Source: SHVZ01 sp041906305 (GTDB lineage Bacteria; Pseudomonadota; Alphaproteobacteria; SHVZ01). From it: a stretch of DNA of 64,000 bases. The DNA is taken from assembly GCA_041906305.1 (NCBI GenBank), contig JAYRJL010000001.1:62001-126000 (forward strand), given 5' to 3'. Both the position numbers and the translations under genes were made by a program. The notes under the pieces are model-generated. The model did no database searches, was not told the DNA's origin, and was given only the letters and a program-made list of their open reading frames with translations. Below are positions 45,157 to 52,471 of this stretch, piece after piece (the first letter of the stretch is position 1; each line of letters begins with the position of its first letter).

Positions 45157-47380
45157 GCGCCGCCTCCGTCCGCTTCGGCAGGCCGAAGACGAAGCTGGCA
45201 CCCTTCTCGACCGCGCCCTCGGCGCGGATCCAGCCGCCGTGACGGTCGAACACGCGCTTGACGATCGCGAGCCCGATGCCGGTGCCTTCGAAGTCCTCGC
45301 TGCGATGCAGCCGCTGGAAGACCCCGAACAGCTTGTTGACATAGGCCATGTCGAAGCCCACGCCGTTGTCGCGGACCGTATAGACGGTCTCTCCCGGGCG
45401 GTCTTCGCCGCTGATCTCGATGACCGCCGGATCGCGGCCGCGCGTGTACTTCAAGGCATTGTCCATCAGGTTGAGGAGGGCCTGGCGCAGCAGCACGCCG
45501 TCGCCTCGGGTCGGGGGCAGATCGCCGATCCGCCAGTCGACCTTCCGGCCGCTCGACTCCGGCGCAAGCGCGCCGATCACCTCTTTGGCGAGCTTCTTCA
45601 TGTCGACGGGGAAGGTGGTGAGGCTCTGGCGGCCGAACTGGGAGAAGCTCAGCAGGTCGTCGACGAGCTTGCCGGCCGAGATCGCGGCTTCGACGATGCT
45701 GTCGAGGTAGTGGCACGACTTCTCGTCGAGCCTCCCCTTCTCGCGCTCGGACAGCAGCTCGGCGTATCCGACGATGTGGCGGAACGGCGCGCGGAGATCG
45801 TGCGAGATCGAGTAGGAGAAGGACTCGAGCTCCTTGTTGATGCGGCCGAGCTCGTCCGAGAGCTCGGCGCGCTGCTCGGCCTGGCGCAGCACGATGTTGA
45901 CGATCGCGTTGCGGAAGTCGGCGGCGCTGTCGATCTCGGCCTCCGACCACGGCTGGCTCTGCTTGCGCACCAGCTCCTTCCAGTTCTCGAAGGACTTGCG
46001 CGGACCGAAACGCTGGTCCGGTCCCGGCGCCATCGCCTTCTGCGGATTGCCTGCCCAGGTGACCGTGTGGACGACCTCCCGCCGGAACCACATCAGGTAG
46101 CTCGCACGGATGCGAGAGATCGAGGCGGCGATCAGGCCGCTGGCGGCTTCCGAAAACTCCGCCGCTTCCGGCCAGTGCTCGGGCAGCGACGAGGTCGCGA
46201 AGATGTCGTTCTTGCCGCGGCTCTCCAGCCAGTCGGCAAGACGGCGAAGCTGATCCTCGTTCGGCGTCATGCCGGCCGTGCGGAATTCGCCCTGCAGCAT
46301 GACCGCCGCCCCCGACGCACCGGTGAGGCCGAGCCAGGCTTCCGGATTCTCGGCCATGCCTGCCTGGAAGCTCTCGGCCAGCGCGAGGCTGGCGAGCAGG
46401 TCGCTTTCGGTCTTCTTGAGCTCGATCCGGCGCGTCGCATGCGTGTGACGCTCGCGCGCGCCGATCTGCAGCGACAGGGTCTGGCCCAGGAAGTCGCAGG
46501 CGGTGCGGATCTGCGCGTTGACCCGCTTCGGCGTGCGGTTGTGGCAGGAGATCAGGCCCCACAGGCGGCCGTCGACGACGATCGAGACCGACATCGAGGC
46601 CAGCGTCTGCATGTTGCGCATGTACTGCAGATGGATCGGCGAGACGCTGCGGAGCGCGGCGAAGCTGAGATCGAGCGGCCGGCGGTCGATCGGGCTCTCC
46701 GCCGGCACGATCGGCGAGGGCACGTAGTCGGCGTCGGGGATCACGCGGGTGCGGTTCAGCCGATAGAGGTCCCGTGCCTGGGCCGGGATGTCTGAGGCCG
46801 GAAACCTGAGATCGAGATAGGAGGGCAGCGTGCCGTCGCCGTCCTCGGCCAGCACGGTGCCGTTCCAGTGCTTGTCGAAGCTGTAGACCATCACCCGGTT
46901 GAACTGGGTGAGCTCCCGCATCTCGCGTGCCGCGGTCTCGGCGAGGCCGCGGACGGTGCCGATCGACTCGATCGCGTTCACGAAGCGGCCGAGGCGCGGA
47001 TAGAGGGACGCGAGCGTATCGATCTCGCGCTCCGGGCCCTCCTCGAACTCGAGGATGGCGCCTTGAGGCGTCAGATGGCCGAGCACCTGCATCGACCGGC
47101 GATCGAGGCGGGCGGTCCGGAGCAGCGGGACTTCGGCACCGCTGCGGAGCCAGCGCACCACCTCGGAGATCAGCGGATCGATGTCCGATCCGGGGATCGC
47201 GTGAAGGGTGGAGCCCTGTGCAGGCCTGAAGCCGAGCAGCTTGTCGACGTTGGCGCTCGCCTGCAGGATCTTCAGGCTCTCGGGCGAGATGACCAGAAGC
47301 GCGCCATGCGCCTGGATTCCGCCCGGGATGCGGATCGGCTCAGCGGCACAGTCGGTGATGTCCGGCTGGACGTCGTCCAT
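45149..47380 (-). CDS. bphP: bacteriophytochrome histidine kinase
   Basis: 743-residue red/far-red photoreceptor kinase. The biliverdin attachment Cys11 is in the N-terminal tail (ITDCAAEPIRIPGGIQAHG). PAS runs ~12-125; GAF ~135-310 holds PASDIP (194-199) and the SPIHLQYMRNM pocket; PHY ~320-500 carries WAG and the PRxSF tongue (460-464). HisKA has His527 (SHDLRAPFRHIVGYAELL), and the ATPase domain ends at ~735. All photosensory landmarks are intact. Its ATG directly follows the bphO stop (TGAATG). Light would switch autophosphorylation and feed the Rcp1-like regulator that overlaps its end. Confidence 0.96.
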   Translation of the reverse strand: MDDVQPDITDCAAEPIRIPGGIQAHGALLVISPESLKILQASANVDKLLGFRPAQGSTLHAIPGSDIDPLISEVVRWLRSGAEVPLLRTARLDRRSMQVLGHLTPQGAILEFEEGPEREIDTLASLYPRLGRFVNAIESIGTVRGLAETAAREMRELTQFNRVMVYSFDKHWNGTVLAEDGDGTLPSYLDLRFPASDIPAQARDLYRLNRTRVIPDADYVPSPIVPAESPIDRRPLDLSFAALRSVSPIHLQYMRNMQTLASMSVSIVVDGRLWGLISCHNRTPKRVNAQIRTACDFLGQTLSLQIGARERHTHATRRIELKKTESDLLASLALAESFQAGMAENPEAWLGLTGASGAAVMLQGEFRTAGMTPNEDQLRRLADWLESRGKNDIFATSSLPEHWPEAAEFSEAASGLIAASISRIRASYLMWFRREVVHTVTWAGNPQKAMAPGPDQRFGPRKSFENWKELVRKQSQPWSEAEIDSAADFRNAIVNIVLRQAEQRAELSDELGRINKELESFSYSISHDLRAPFRHIVGYAELLSEREKGRLDEKSCHYLDSIVEAAISAGKLVDDLLSFSQFGRQSLTTFPVDMKKLAKEVIGALAPESSGRKVDWRIGDLPPTRGDGVLLRQALLNLMDNALKYTRGRDPAVIEISGEDRPGETVYTVRDNGVGFDMAYVNKLFGVFQRLHRSEDFEGTGIGLAIVKRVFDRHGGWIRAEGAVEKGASFVFGLPKRTEAAHG

Positions 47381-47980
47381 TCAGGTGGGCTCTGGAAATG
47401 CCGGGCTCAGCCAGTCCTGCAGGAGATCGAAGGTGGCGATGGCACCGGCCATGATCTTCGGATCTGCGGTTGTCCCGGAACGTGTTCGGACCAGGGTTTT
47501 GAACGCCGACCACATCCCTCCGGTTCCGTCGCCATAGGGATTGAAGTACCGGATGCGCTCGCCCCAGCCCGTGCCACGGAGGCCGTGGGCGATCATCTGA
47601 CCGCCGAGGGTCGATCCTTCCATCACGTAAAGGGAGCCCAACGCGGCCTCGGGCGAGCGGCCAAGCGCCGCGGCCCCGAAGCACAAGGGTGGCCTCGTAT
47701 CGGCCGGATGATGGCCGAGTGCGATCAGATCTGTCTCGATCAGGCGGAGGCGGCGGCGGGGCAGCAGGAACTCGGGATCGAAATGCGCGGCGATCGCCGG
47801 TTCCCAGACCGCGTGAAAGCCGTAGAACCGCTCCAGCAGCGTGACGAACCGATCTTGCGCGAGCGGCGGCTCGAGGAGGGCCAGCGCCTTTTCCAGCCGG
47901 GCGTGGGACCCGGCCGTCTCCTTGCGCAAACGCATCATCACGTCCGCTGGAGATCCCGCAGGGGTCTCCGCCAGCGCCAT
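47381..47980 (-). CDS. bphO: biliverdin-producing heme oxygenase
   Basis: 199-residue enzyme converting heme to biliverdin, the phytochrome chromophore. The proximal heme His26 lies in ETAGSHARLEKALALL, and the distal helix is YVMEGSTLGGQMIAHGL. Length and motifs fit bacterial BphO. First gene of bphO-bphP-receiver-hybrid kinase. GGGAGG precedes the ATG at 47980. The first ~13 residues (AETPAGSPADV) are non-conserved. It ensures chromophore is produced together with the photoreceptor. Confidence 0.94.
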   Translation of the reverse strand: MALAETPAGSPADVMMRLRKETAGSHARLEKALALLEPPLAQDRFVTLLERFYGFHAVWEPAIAAHFDPEFLLPRRRLRLIETDLIALGHHPADTRPPLCFGAAALGRSPEAALGSLYVMEGSTLGGQMIAHGLRGTGWGERIRYFNPYGDGTGGMWSAFKTLVRTRSGTTADPKIMAGAIATFDLLQDWLSPAFPEPT

Positions 47981-48081
47981 TCGGCCTCCCGCTTTCTGCG
48001 GTGCGACGCTAACAGGGCGTTGACATATGTTATGGAGACAAGATGGTGACTATTCTGGTGAGTGATCGATAAGGAGGCGGG

Positions 48082-49095
48082 GTGAAGATCGGGTGGGTCG
48101 GACTCGGGCGGCATGCGAGCGCGATGCTGCTGCCAAAGCTCGCGGGTCTCGGCGCCGAGATCGCGGCGGTCTGCGATCCGCAGCCGGACGCGATCGCGGG
48201 CGCGAAGCTGCTGGCCCCCGGCGCCGCGACCTACACCCGTGCCCGGGACCTGATCGAGCATCCGGGCCTGGATGCGGTCGGCGTCGCGGTCGGACCCGCG
48301 GTCCATGCCGAGCTGGCGCCGTTGGCGCTCGGCCGTGGCCTGCCCGTCTTCATCGAGAAGCCGCCGGGCGCGACCGCGGCCCAGGCCGAGGCGATCCTCG
48401 CTGCGGCGGAGCGGGCCCGGAAGCCCGTGGTCGTCGGCTTCATGAAGCGGCATTCGACCGCCAACCGCGTCGCCTACAACCTGACGCGCGCAGGCGAGTT
48501 CGGGACGCTCGCCGGGTTCCTCGGCCACTACATGACGGCGCCCACATATTTCCAGGGCAACCCTGACTACTCGGGCTTCTATCTGCATCATTGCGTCCAC
48601 TATCTCGACCTGGTGCCATGGCTGATGGGGCCGCTCTCGGGCCTTCGCGTGCGCAAGCACGAGGCGTCTCCGGGCCGGCTGCTGCTCCATGTCGATTTCG
48701 ACTGCCGCTCGGGCGCGCTGGCGACGCTCGCGATGGGCACGCTGCAGTCCCGGGGCGCGCCGGTCGAATGGTGGCAGGTGATGGGCGATCATCGGCGCGT
48801 CGAGGTGCGCAACGTGACCGAGGTCCGTTACGTGCGCGATCCCTCGTTCAAGGTCGACGACCCCGACGCGACGATGACGGCGGAGGCCGACACGCTGGTC
48901 TGGGAGCCCAATCCGACGGTCGCCGCCGACGAGGACCACAAGGGCTATCGCGCGCTGCTCCGGGGCTTCCTCGCCCGCGTGCGCGGCGAGGAGGCCGACG
49001 TGCCCGAGATCGCCGACGGCGTGCAGGCGATGCGACGGCTGGATGCGATGCGAAAATCGATCGAGACCGGCGAGCGCGCGGTGCTCGGCGCATGA
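48082..49095 (+). CDS. Gfo/Idh/MocA-family oxidoreductase
   Basis: 337-residue dehydrogenase. Rossmann motif IGWVGLGRHASAMLLPKL (Gly-x-Gly with an Arg-His in place of the usual third Gly), catalytic-type EKPPGATAAQAE, and the HHCVHYLDLVPWLMGP segment in the C-terminal domain. GTG start at 48082 with AAGGAGG nine bases earlier. The ATGA overlap couples it to the GNAT gene. It is divergent from bphO. Probably acts on a carbohydrate or amino-sugar derivative; the acetyltransferase partner hints at an acylated substrate, but that is only inference. Confidence 0.87.
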   Translation: MKIGWVGLGRHASAMLLPKLAGLGAEIAAVCDPQPDAIAGAKLLAPGAATYTRARDLIEHPGLDAVGVAVGPAVHAELAPLALGRGLPVFIEKPPGATAAQAEAILAAAERARKPVVVGFMKRHSTANRVAYNLTRAGEFGTLAGFLGHYMTAPTYFQGNPDYSGFYLHHCVHYLDLVPWLMGPLSGLRVRKHEASPGRLLLHVDFDCRSGALATLAMGTLQSRGAPVEWWQVMGDHRRVEVRNVTEVRYVRDPSFKVDDPDATMTAEADTLVWEPNPTVAADEDHKGYRALLRGFLARVRGEEADVPEIADGVQAMRRLDAMRKSIETGERAVLGA

Positions 49096-49556
49096 CCGAA
49101 GCGCTCCGCTTCGCCACGCCCGACGACGCTGACGCGCTGGCCGAGCTGATCCGATATTGCTTCGCGCGCCAGACGGTGGTGACCGACCCGCTGCCGTCAG
49201 CGCTCAAGGAATCCGGCGACAACATCCGGAAGCATTTCGCGGAAGGCGGCGGTGGGGCGATGTACGAAGGCCCGGCCGCGTGCCTGCTGTGGTCCGAGGA
49301 GGACGGCGGCCTCTACATCGGCCGCGTCGCCGTGCATCCGGCCTGGCGCGGCCAGGGATTCGCCAAGCGCATGCTGCAGATGGCGGAGGACGAGGCGCGC
49401 CGCCGGGGCCTTCCGCGCCTGCATCTGTCGACGCGGCTGGTGCTGCTCGACAACCGGAAGCTTTTTGCCGCGTGCGGATTCGTAGAGACCTCCGAGGAGG
49501 CGCATCCGGGGTACGCGCAGCCGACGTTCGTGAATATGGAGAAACGCTTCAAATAG
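49092..49556 (+). CDS. GNAT-family N-acetyltransferase
   Basis: 154-residue acetyl-CoA-dependent acyltransferase. The acetyl-CoA pyrophosphate loop is AVHPAWRGQGFAKRML (motif A, R/Q-x-x-G-x-G/A). An N-terminal helix (ATPDDADALAELIRYCF) and C-terminal ACGFVETSEEAHPGY complete the fold. Start 49092 overlaps the upstream stop by four bases. Substrate amine unknown; co-translation with the dehydrogenase suggests a shared pathway. Its downstream region is a family B repeat. Confidence 0.88.
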   Translation: MTEALRFATPDDADALAELIRYCFARQTVVTDPLPSALKESGDNIRKHFAEGGGGAMYEGPAACLLWSEEDGGLYIGRVAVHPAWRGQGFAKRMLQMAEDEARRRGLPRLHLSTRLVLLDNRKLFAACGFVETSEEAHPGYAQPTFVNMEKRFK

Positions 49557-49654
49557 ACGATTTGCGGTCGCTCGCTTGGTGCGGTCGCTACGCTAAGGCT
49601 ATCGTGCGCAAGCGCGCACTTGCGCCTTGGCTAGGCGCCCGCGCTCGCGAAGAT

Positions 49655-49752
49655 CGCGAGCGGCGGAACGCGGCAGCTTTTCGGTCGTCCGAAAAGCGGG
49701 AGCGTTACGCCACTAAGCTCGCGTCGTAAGTTCCTTCGCGAAGCGAAGCCTA
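49655..49752 (+). repeat. family B intergenic palindromic repeat, copy 3
   Basis: Contains GCGGAACGCGGCAGCTTTTC, a hairpin CTTTTCGG-tcgt-CCGAAAAG, then TACGCCACTAAGCTCGCG and TTCGCGAAGCGAAGCCTAA. The first block is shared with copy 1 (minus strand, 13285-13400) and the last with copy 2 (42230-42272). The end CTA at 49750-49752 is the reverse complement of the TAG stop of the convergent FAD oxidoreductase. Bases 49557-49654 before it hold smaller palindromes and no gene. Confidence 0.75.
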
Positions 49753-50931
49753 AACGACGTTGAGCTCCGTCAGCGGCCGCTTCTCCCGGATGCGCTCGTA
49801 GCCAAATCTCGCCAAGTCGATCGTCGTGAACCTGCTGTCGCAGATCAGCTCCGCGATGGCGCGTCCCGTCGCCGGGGCCTGCTGGATGCCGTGGCCGGAG
49901 AAGCCGTTGGCGAGAAGGAAGTTCGGCACGTCGGGATGACGGCCGATGATGCCGTTCTGATCCAGCGTGTTGTAGTCGTAGTGTCCCGCCCAGGCGCGCT
50001 GCAGCTTGATCGCCTCGAAGGCGGGGACGCGCTCGGCCAGGGTCGGCCACACGATCTCTTCCCAGAGATCGTAGGAGAGGTCGAGATCCTCGCAGTCGGG
50101 ATCCTGGTCCTCGGGCGGCGAGATGCCGCCGATGTAGCCGGAACCTTCGGGGCGTACCCAGACCCCGGACGGATCGATCGTCAGCGGCAGGCGCGGCTTG
50201 AGGTCCTCGCGGCAGTCGAAGACGTAGACGAAGCGCTTCTTCGGCACGACCGGAAGATCCAGCCCCGCCATCGCCGCAAGCTTGCCGGCATGAGGGCCGG
50301 CGGCGTTGACGATCCACTTCGCGGCGATGCGCTCGCCGGAGGCGAGGGTCACCGCGTCCAGGCGATCGCCCGAACGCTCGATGCCGACGACGCTGTCGGT
50401 CACGTAGCGCACGCCCTGGGCCCGCGCCTTGCGTTTGAGCGCCTGCAGCAATCCATAGGGATCGAACCAGCCTTCCATCGAGAGCCCGAGCGACCCCAAC
50501 GCGAGGCCGTCGACCGATATCCAGGGAAAGCGCTCCTTCAATCCGCGCGGGTCGAGCAGCGTATTGTCGGCGCCTTCCGATTTCTGCAGCGCGTGGTTGG
50601 CTTCGAGCACCGGCACGCCCGACGGCGTCGCGAGGAAGAGGTAGCCGCCCTCGATGAAGTTGATGTTCGGCCGGTCGCCGTCGACCTCGAGCAGGCGGCC
50701 GATGTCGCGGATGAAATGCGCGCCGTAGAGCGAGAGCCGGATGTTCTCCTCTGTCGAGAACTGCTGGCGGACGCCGCCGGCCGAGAGCGCGGTCGAGGCG
50801 CGGGCATAGGTGGGATCGCGCTCGACGACGACGACCGTGCCGTGGAAGTCCGGCCGCGCGGTCAGGTGGTAGGCGATCGAGGATCCGACCCCGCCGCCGC
50901 CGACGATGACGACCTGAGCTGTCTGGGTCAT
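49750..50931 (-). CDS. DAO-family FAD-dependent oxidoreductase
   Basis: 393-residue flavoprotein of the D-amino-acid oxidase/sarcosine oxidase superfamily (FOXRED1-like). It has N-terminal VVIVGGGGVGSSIAYHL, a FAD contact STALSAGGVRQQFS, central WIVNAAGPHAGKLAAMAG, and C-terminal ANGFSGHGIQQAPATG, typical of the flavin loop. Different branch from the gene at 12103. It is preceded by a 2-hydroxyacid dehydrogenase gene on the same strand with a ten-base gap. Substrate likely an N-methylated or secondary amine acid; unproven. Stop codon contributed by a family B repeat. Confidence 0.9.
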   Translation of the reverse strand: MTQTAQVVIVGGGGVGSSIAYHLTARPDFHGTVVVVERDPTYARASTALSAGGVRQQFSTEENIRLSLYGAHFIRDIGRLLEVDGDRPNINFIEGGYLFLATPSGVPVLEANHALQKSEGADNTLLDPRGLKERFPWISVDGLALGSLGLSMEGWFDPYGLLQALKRKARAQGVRYVTDSVVGIERSGDRLDAVTLASGERIAAKWIVNAAGPHAGKLAAMAGLDLPVVPKKRFVYVFDCREDLKPRLPLTIDPSGVWVRPEGSGYIGGISPPEDQDPDCEDLDLSYDLWEEIVWPTLAERVPAFEAIKLQRAWAGHYDYNTLDQNGIIGRHPDVPNFLLANGFSGHGIQQAPATGRAIAELICDSRFTTIDLARFGYERIREKRPLTELNVV

Positions 50932-50941
50932 GGACAGAACT

Positions 50942-51910
50942 CTAGAACCAGTTCGCCTTGTCGACGACGTTGCGGAGCGGCCGCCCCGCGACCATGGCGC
51001 GGGTGTTGTCGAGCAGGATCTGGTAGCGGCGCTCGTTCAGGTGCGGGCCGAATCCGGCGGTGTGCGGCGTCAGCAGGACGTTCGGCATGGTCCAGAGCGC
51101 GTGATCCTTCGGCAGCGGCTCGATCTCGAAGACGTCGAGCGCGGCGCCGGCGATCTCGCCCGACTTCACCGAGGCGGCGAGGTCGTCGAGCTTCGTCGTC
51201 ATGCCGCGGCCGATGTTGATGAAAAAGGCGCTCTTCTTCATCCGCTTGAACTTGGACCGGTCGAACAGACCCTCGGTCTCGGGCGTGTGCGGGATCGTCA
51301 GCACGACGAAGTCGGCGCGCGGCAGAAGCTCGTCCAGCTTCTCCGGCTTGTGCATCTCGGCGACGGTCGGCGGCCTTTGCGTGCGCCGGGCGTCGGTCGC
51401 GATCACGGTCATGCCGAAGGCCGAGGCCAGGCGGGCGGTCTCGGCGCCGATGCCGCCGAGGCCGACGATCAGCATCGTCGACGACGGCAGGTCGACGACA
51501 CCGGTATCGAGCGGCTTCTGCTTCCACTCGCGCTTCAGCTGCTGCGGCAGGTAGGTATGGAAGTCGCGGGCGAAGGCCAGCACGAACGCCATGATGTGGG
51601 CGCCGATGTGGTCGTTGTAGATCTCGCGCATGTTGGTCACCTGCGCGGGATGGGCGATGAGCTCCTTGGAATAGAATCCGGCCGGCGGCGCGGCCATCGG
51701 CGCCTGCCACCAGCGGAGCTTCTTTCCTTCGGCCAGCAGCGCCGGCGTCGGCGTGCCGTAGGCGCCGTCGGCCTCCGCGATCGCGACCATCGCCTCGTTG
51801 TCGCCCTCGGGCACGACGATCCTCGCCTCCGGCACGGCTTCGCCGAGGCGCTTCGCCCAGTCGCGGGCGACGTCGGTGTGCGGGGGCAGCATCACGAAGG
51901 TGAATGGCAT
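50942..51910 (-). CDS. D-2-hydroxyacid dehydrogenase
   Basis: 322-residue NAD(P)-dependent dehydrogenase reducing 2-keto acids to D-2-hydroxyacids or the reverse. Cofactor motif GLGGIG (150-155) and catalytic Arg235 (INIGRG), Glu in FEIEPLP (264) and His283 (TPHTAG) are intact. The cofactor-binding Asp at the end of strand 2 (ATDARR) suggests NAD or dual use. It is the leading gene of a pair with the FAD oxidoreductase, so the two may process the same keto/hydroxy acid route. No signal peptide. Confidence 0.92.
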   Translation of the reverse strand: MPFTFVMLPPHTDVARDWAKRLGEAVPEARIVVPEGDNEAMVAIAEADGAYGTPTPALLAEGKKLRWWQAPMAAPPAGFYSKELIAHPAQVTNMREIYNDHIGAHIMAFVLAFARDFHTYLPQQLKREWKQKPLDTGVVDLPSSTMLIVGLGGIGAETARLASAFGMTVIATDARRTQRPPTVAEMHKPEKLDELLPRADFVVLTIPHTPETEGLFDRSKFKRMKKSAFFINIGRGMTTKLDDLAASVKSGEIAGAALDVFEIEPLPKDHALWTMPNVLLTPHTAGFGPHLNERRYQILLDNTRAMVAGRPLRNVVDKANWF

Positions 51911-52002
51911 TGCGGCTCTCTCAGGGGAGGAGGCGCGATGCTAGCCAGAAAAGCCGAAGCCCGCGACTGGTGAACCAGACGCGGGCTCCATTAGCCTCCC
52001 GA

Positions 52003-52028
52003 CCCTGACCGCGCATCCGCGGCCAGGG
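52003..52028. terminator. candidate hairpin downstream of cold-shock gene
   Basis: CCCTG-a-CCGCG (52003-52013), loop CATC, CGCGG-c-CAGGG (52018-52028), an eleven-base stem with one mismatch directly after the cold-shock gene end. No T-run follows on either strand, so factor-independent termination would be weak. Confidence 0.4.
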
Positions 52029-52043
52029 CGGGTCTGCGGGCGC

Positions 52044-52253
52044 CTAGGCGCTGCGCAGGTTGTCGGCGGCCGACTTGCCGGACCGGCGATCGGCGACGAT
52101 GTCAAACGACACCTTCTGCCCCTCGCTGAGCGTGGCCATTCCGGCACGCTCGACGGCGCTGATGTGGACGAAAACGTCCTTCGCGCCGTCGTCCGGCTGA
52201 ATGAAGCCGAAGCCCTTTTGCGTGTTGAAAAACTTGACGGTTCCCGTGGTCAT
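52044..52253 (-). CDS. cspA: cold-shock domain protein
   Basis: 69-residue single-stranded nucleic acid chaperone of the CspA family. RNP1 KGFGFI (13-18) and RNP2 VFVHI (27-31) are intact; the first strand is TGTVKFFN. Start at ATG 52253 is set by AAAGGA eight bases upstream and by family length; the frame extends upstream to 52385 but the added part is unrelated. About 200 bases of non-coding DNA precede it up to the sensor kinase end, long enough for a structured 5' leader as in cspA mRNAs. It may act at low temperature or constitutively. Confidence 0.95.
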   Translation of the reverse strand: MTTGTVKFFNTQKGFGFIQPDDGAKDVFVHISAVERAGMATLSEGQKVSFDIVADRRSGKSAADNLRSA

Positions 52254-52471
52254 GATGACGTCCTTTCCGGGTAGGTTTCTTGGTGCCGCGACGAGGTCGC
52301 GGCGGTCTTTATCGAGATTTTGGGAAGAGGTCGTCAGTCGGGCCGCGGTGTCGCGGCAAGGCCAAGTCGTTCGGCCGAATCTCAATGAGTGCTCAAATAA
52401 GCCCGGCTTGGCGCCGACGCAAGCCTTTCCCCGAAAAATAGTGCCGGATGCTGGTCCGCCCGGGGGGCGCC

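Noticed and set aside
52254..52385. N-terminally extended cold-shock protein
   Set aside because: The extra part is unrelated to the family, whereas ATG 52253 has a good ribosome site and gives the standard 69 residues.
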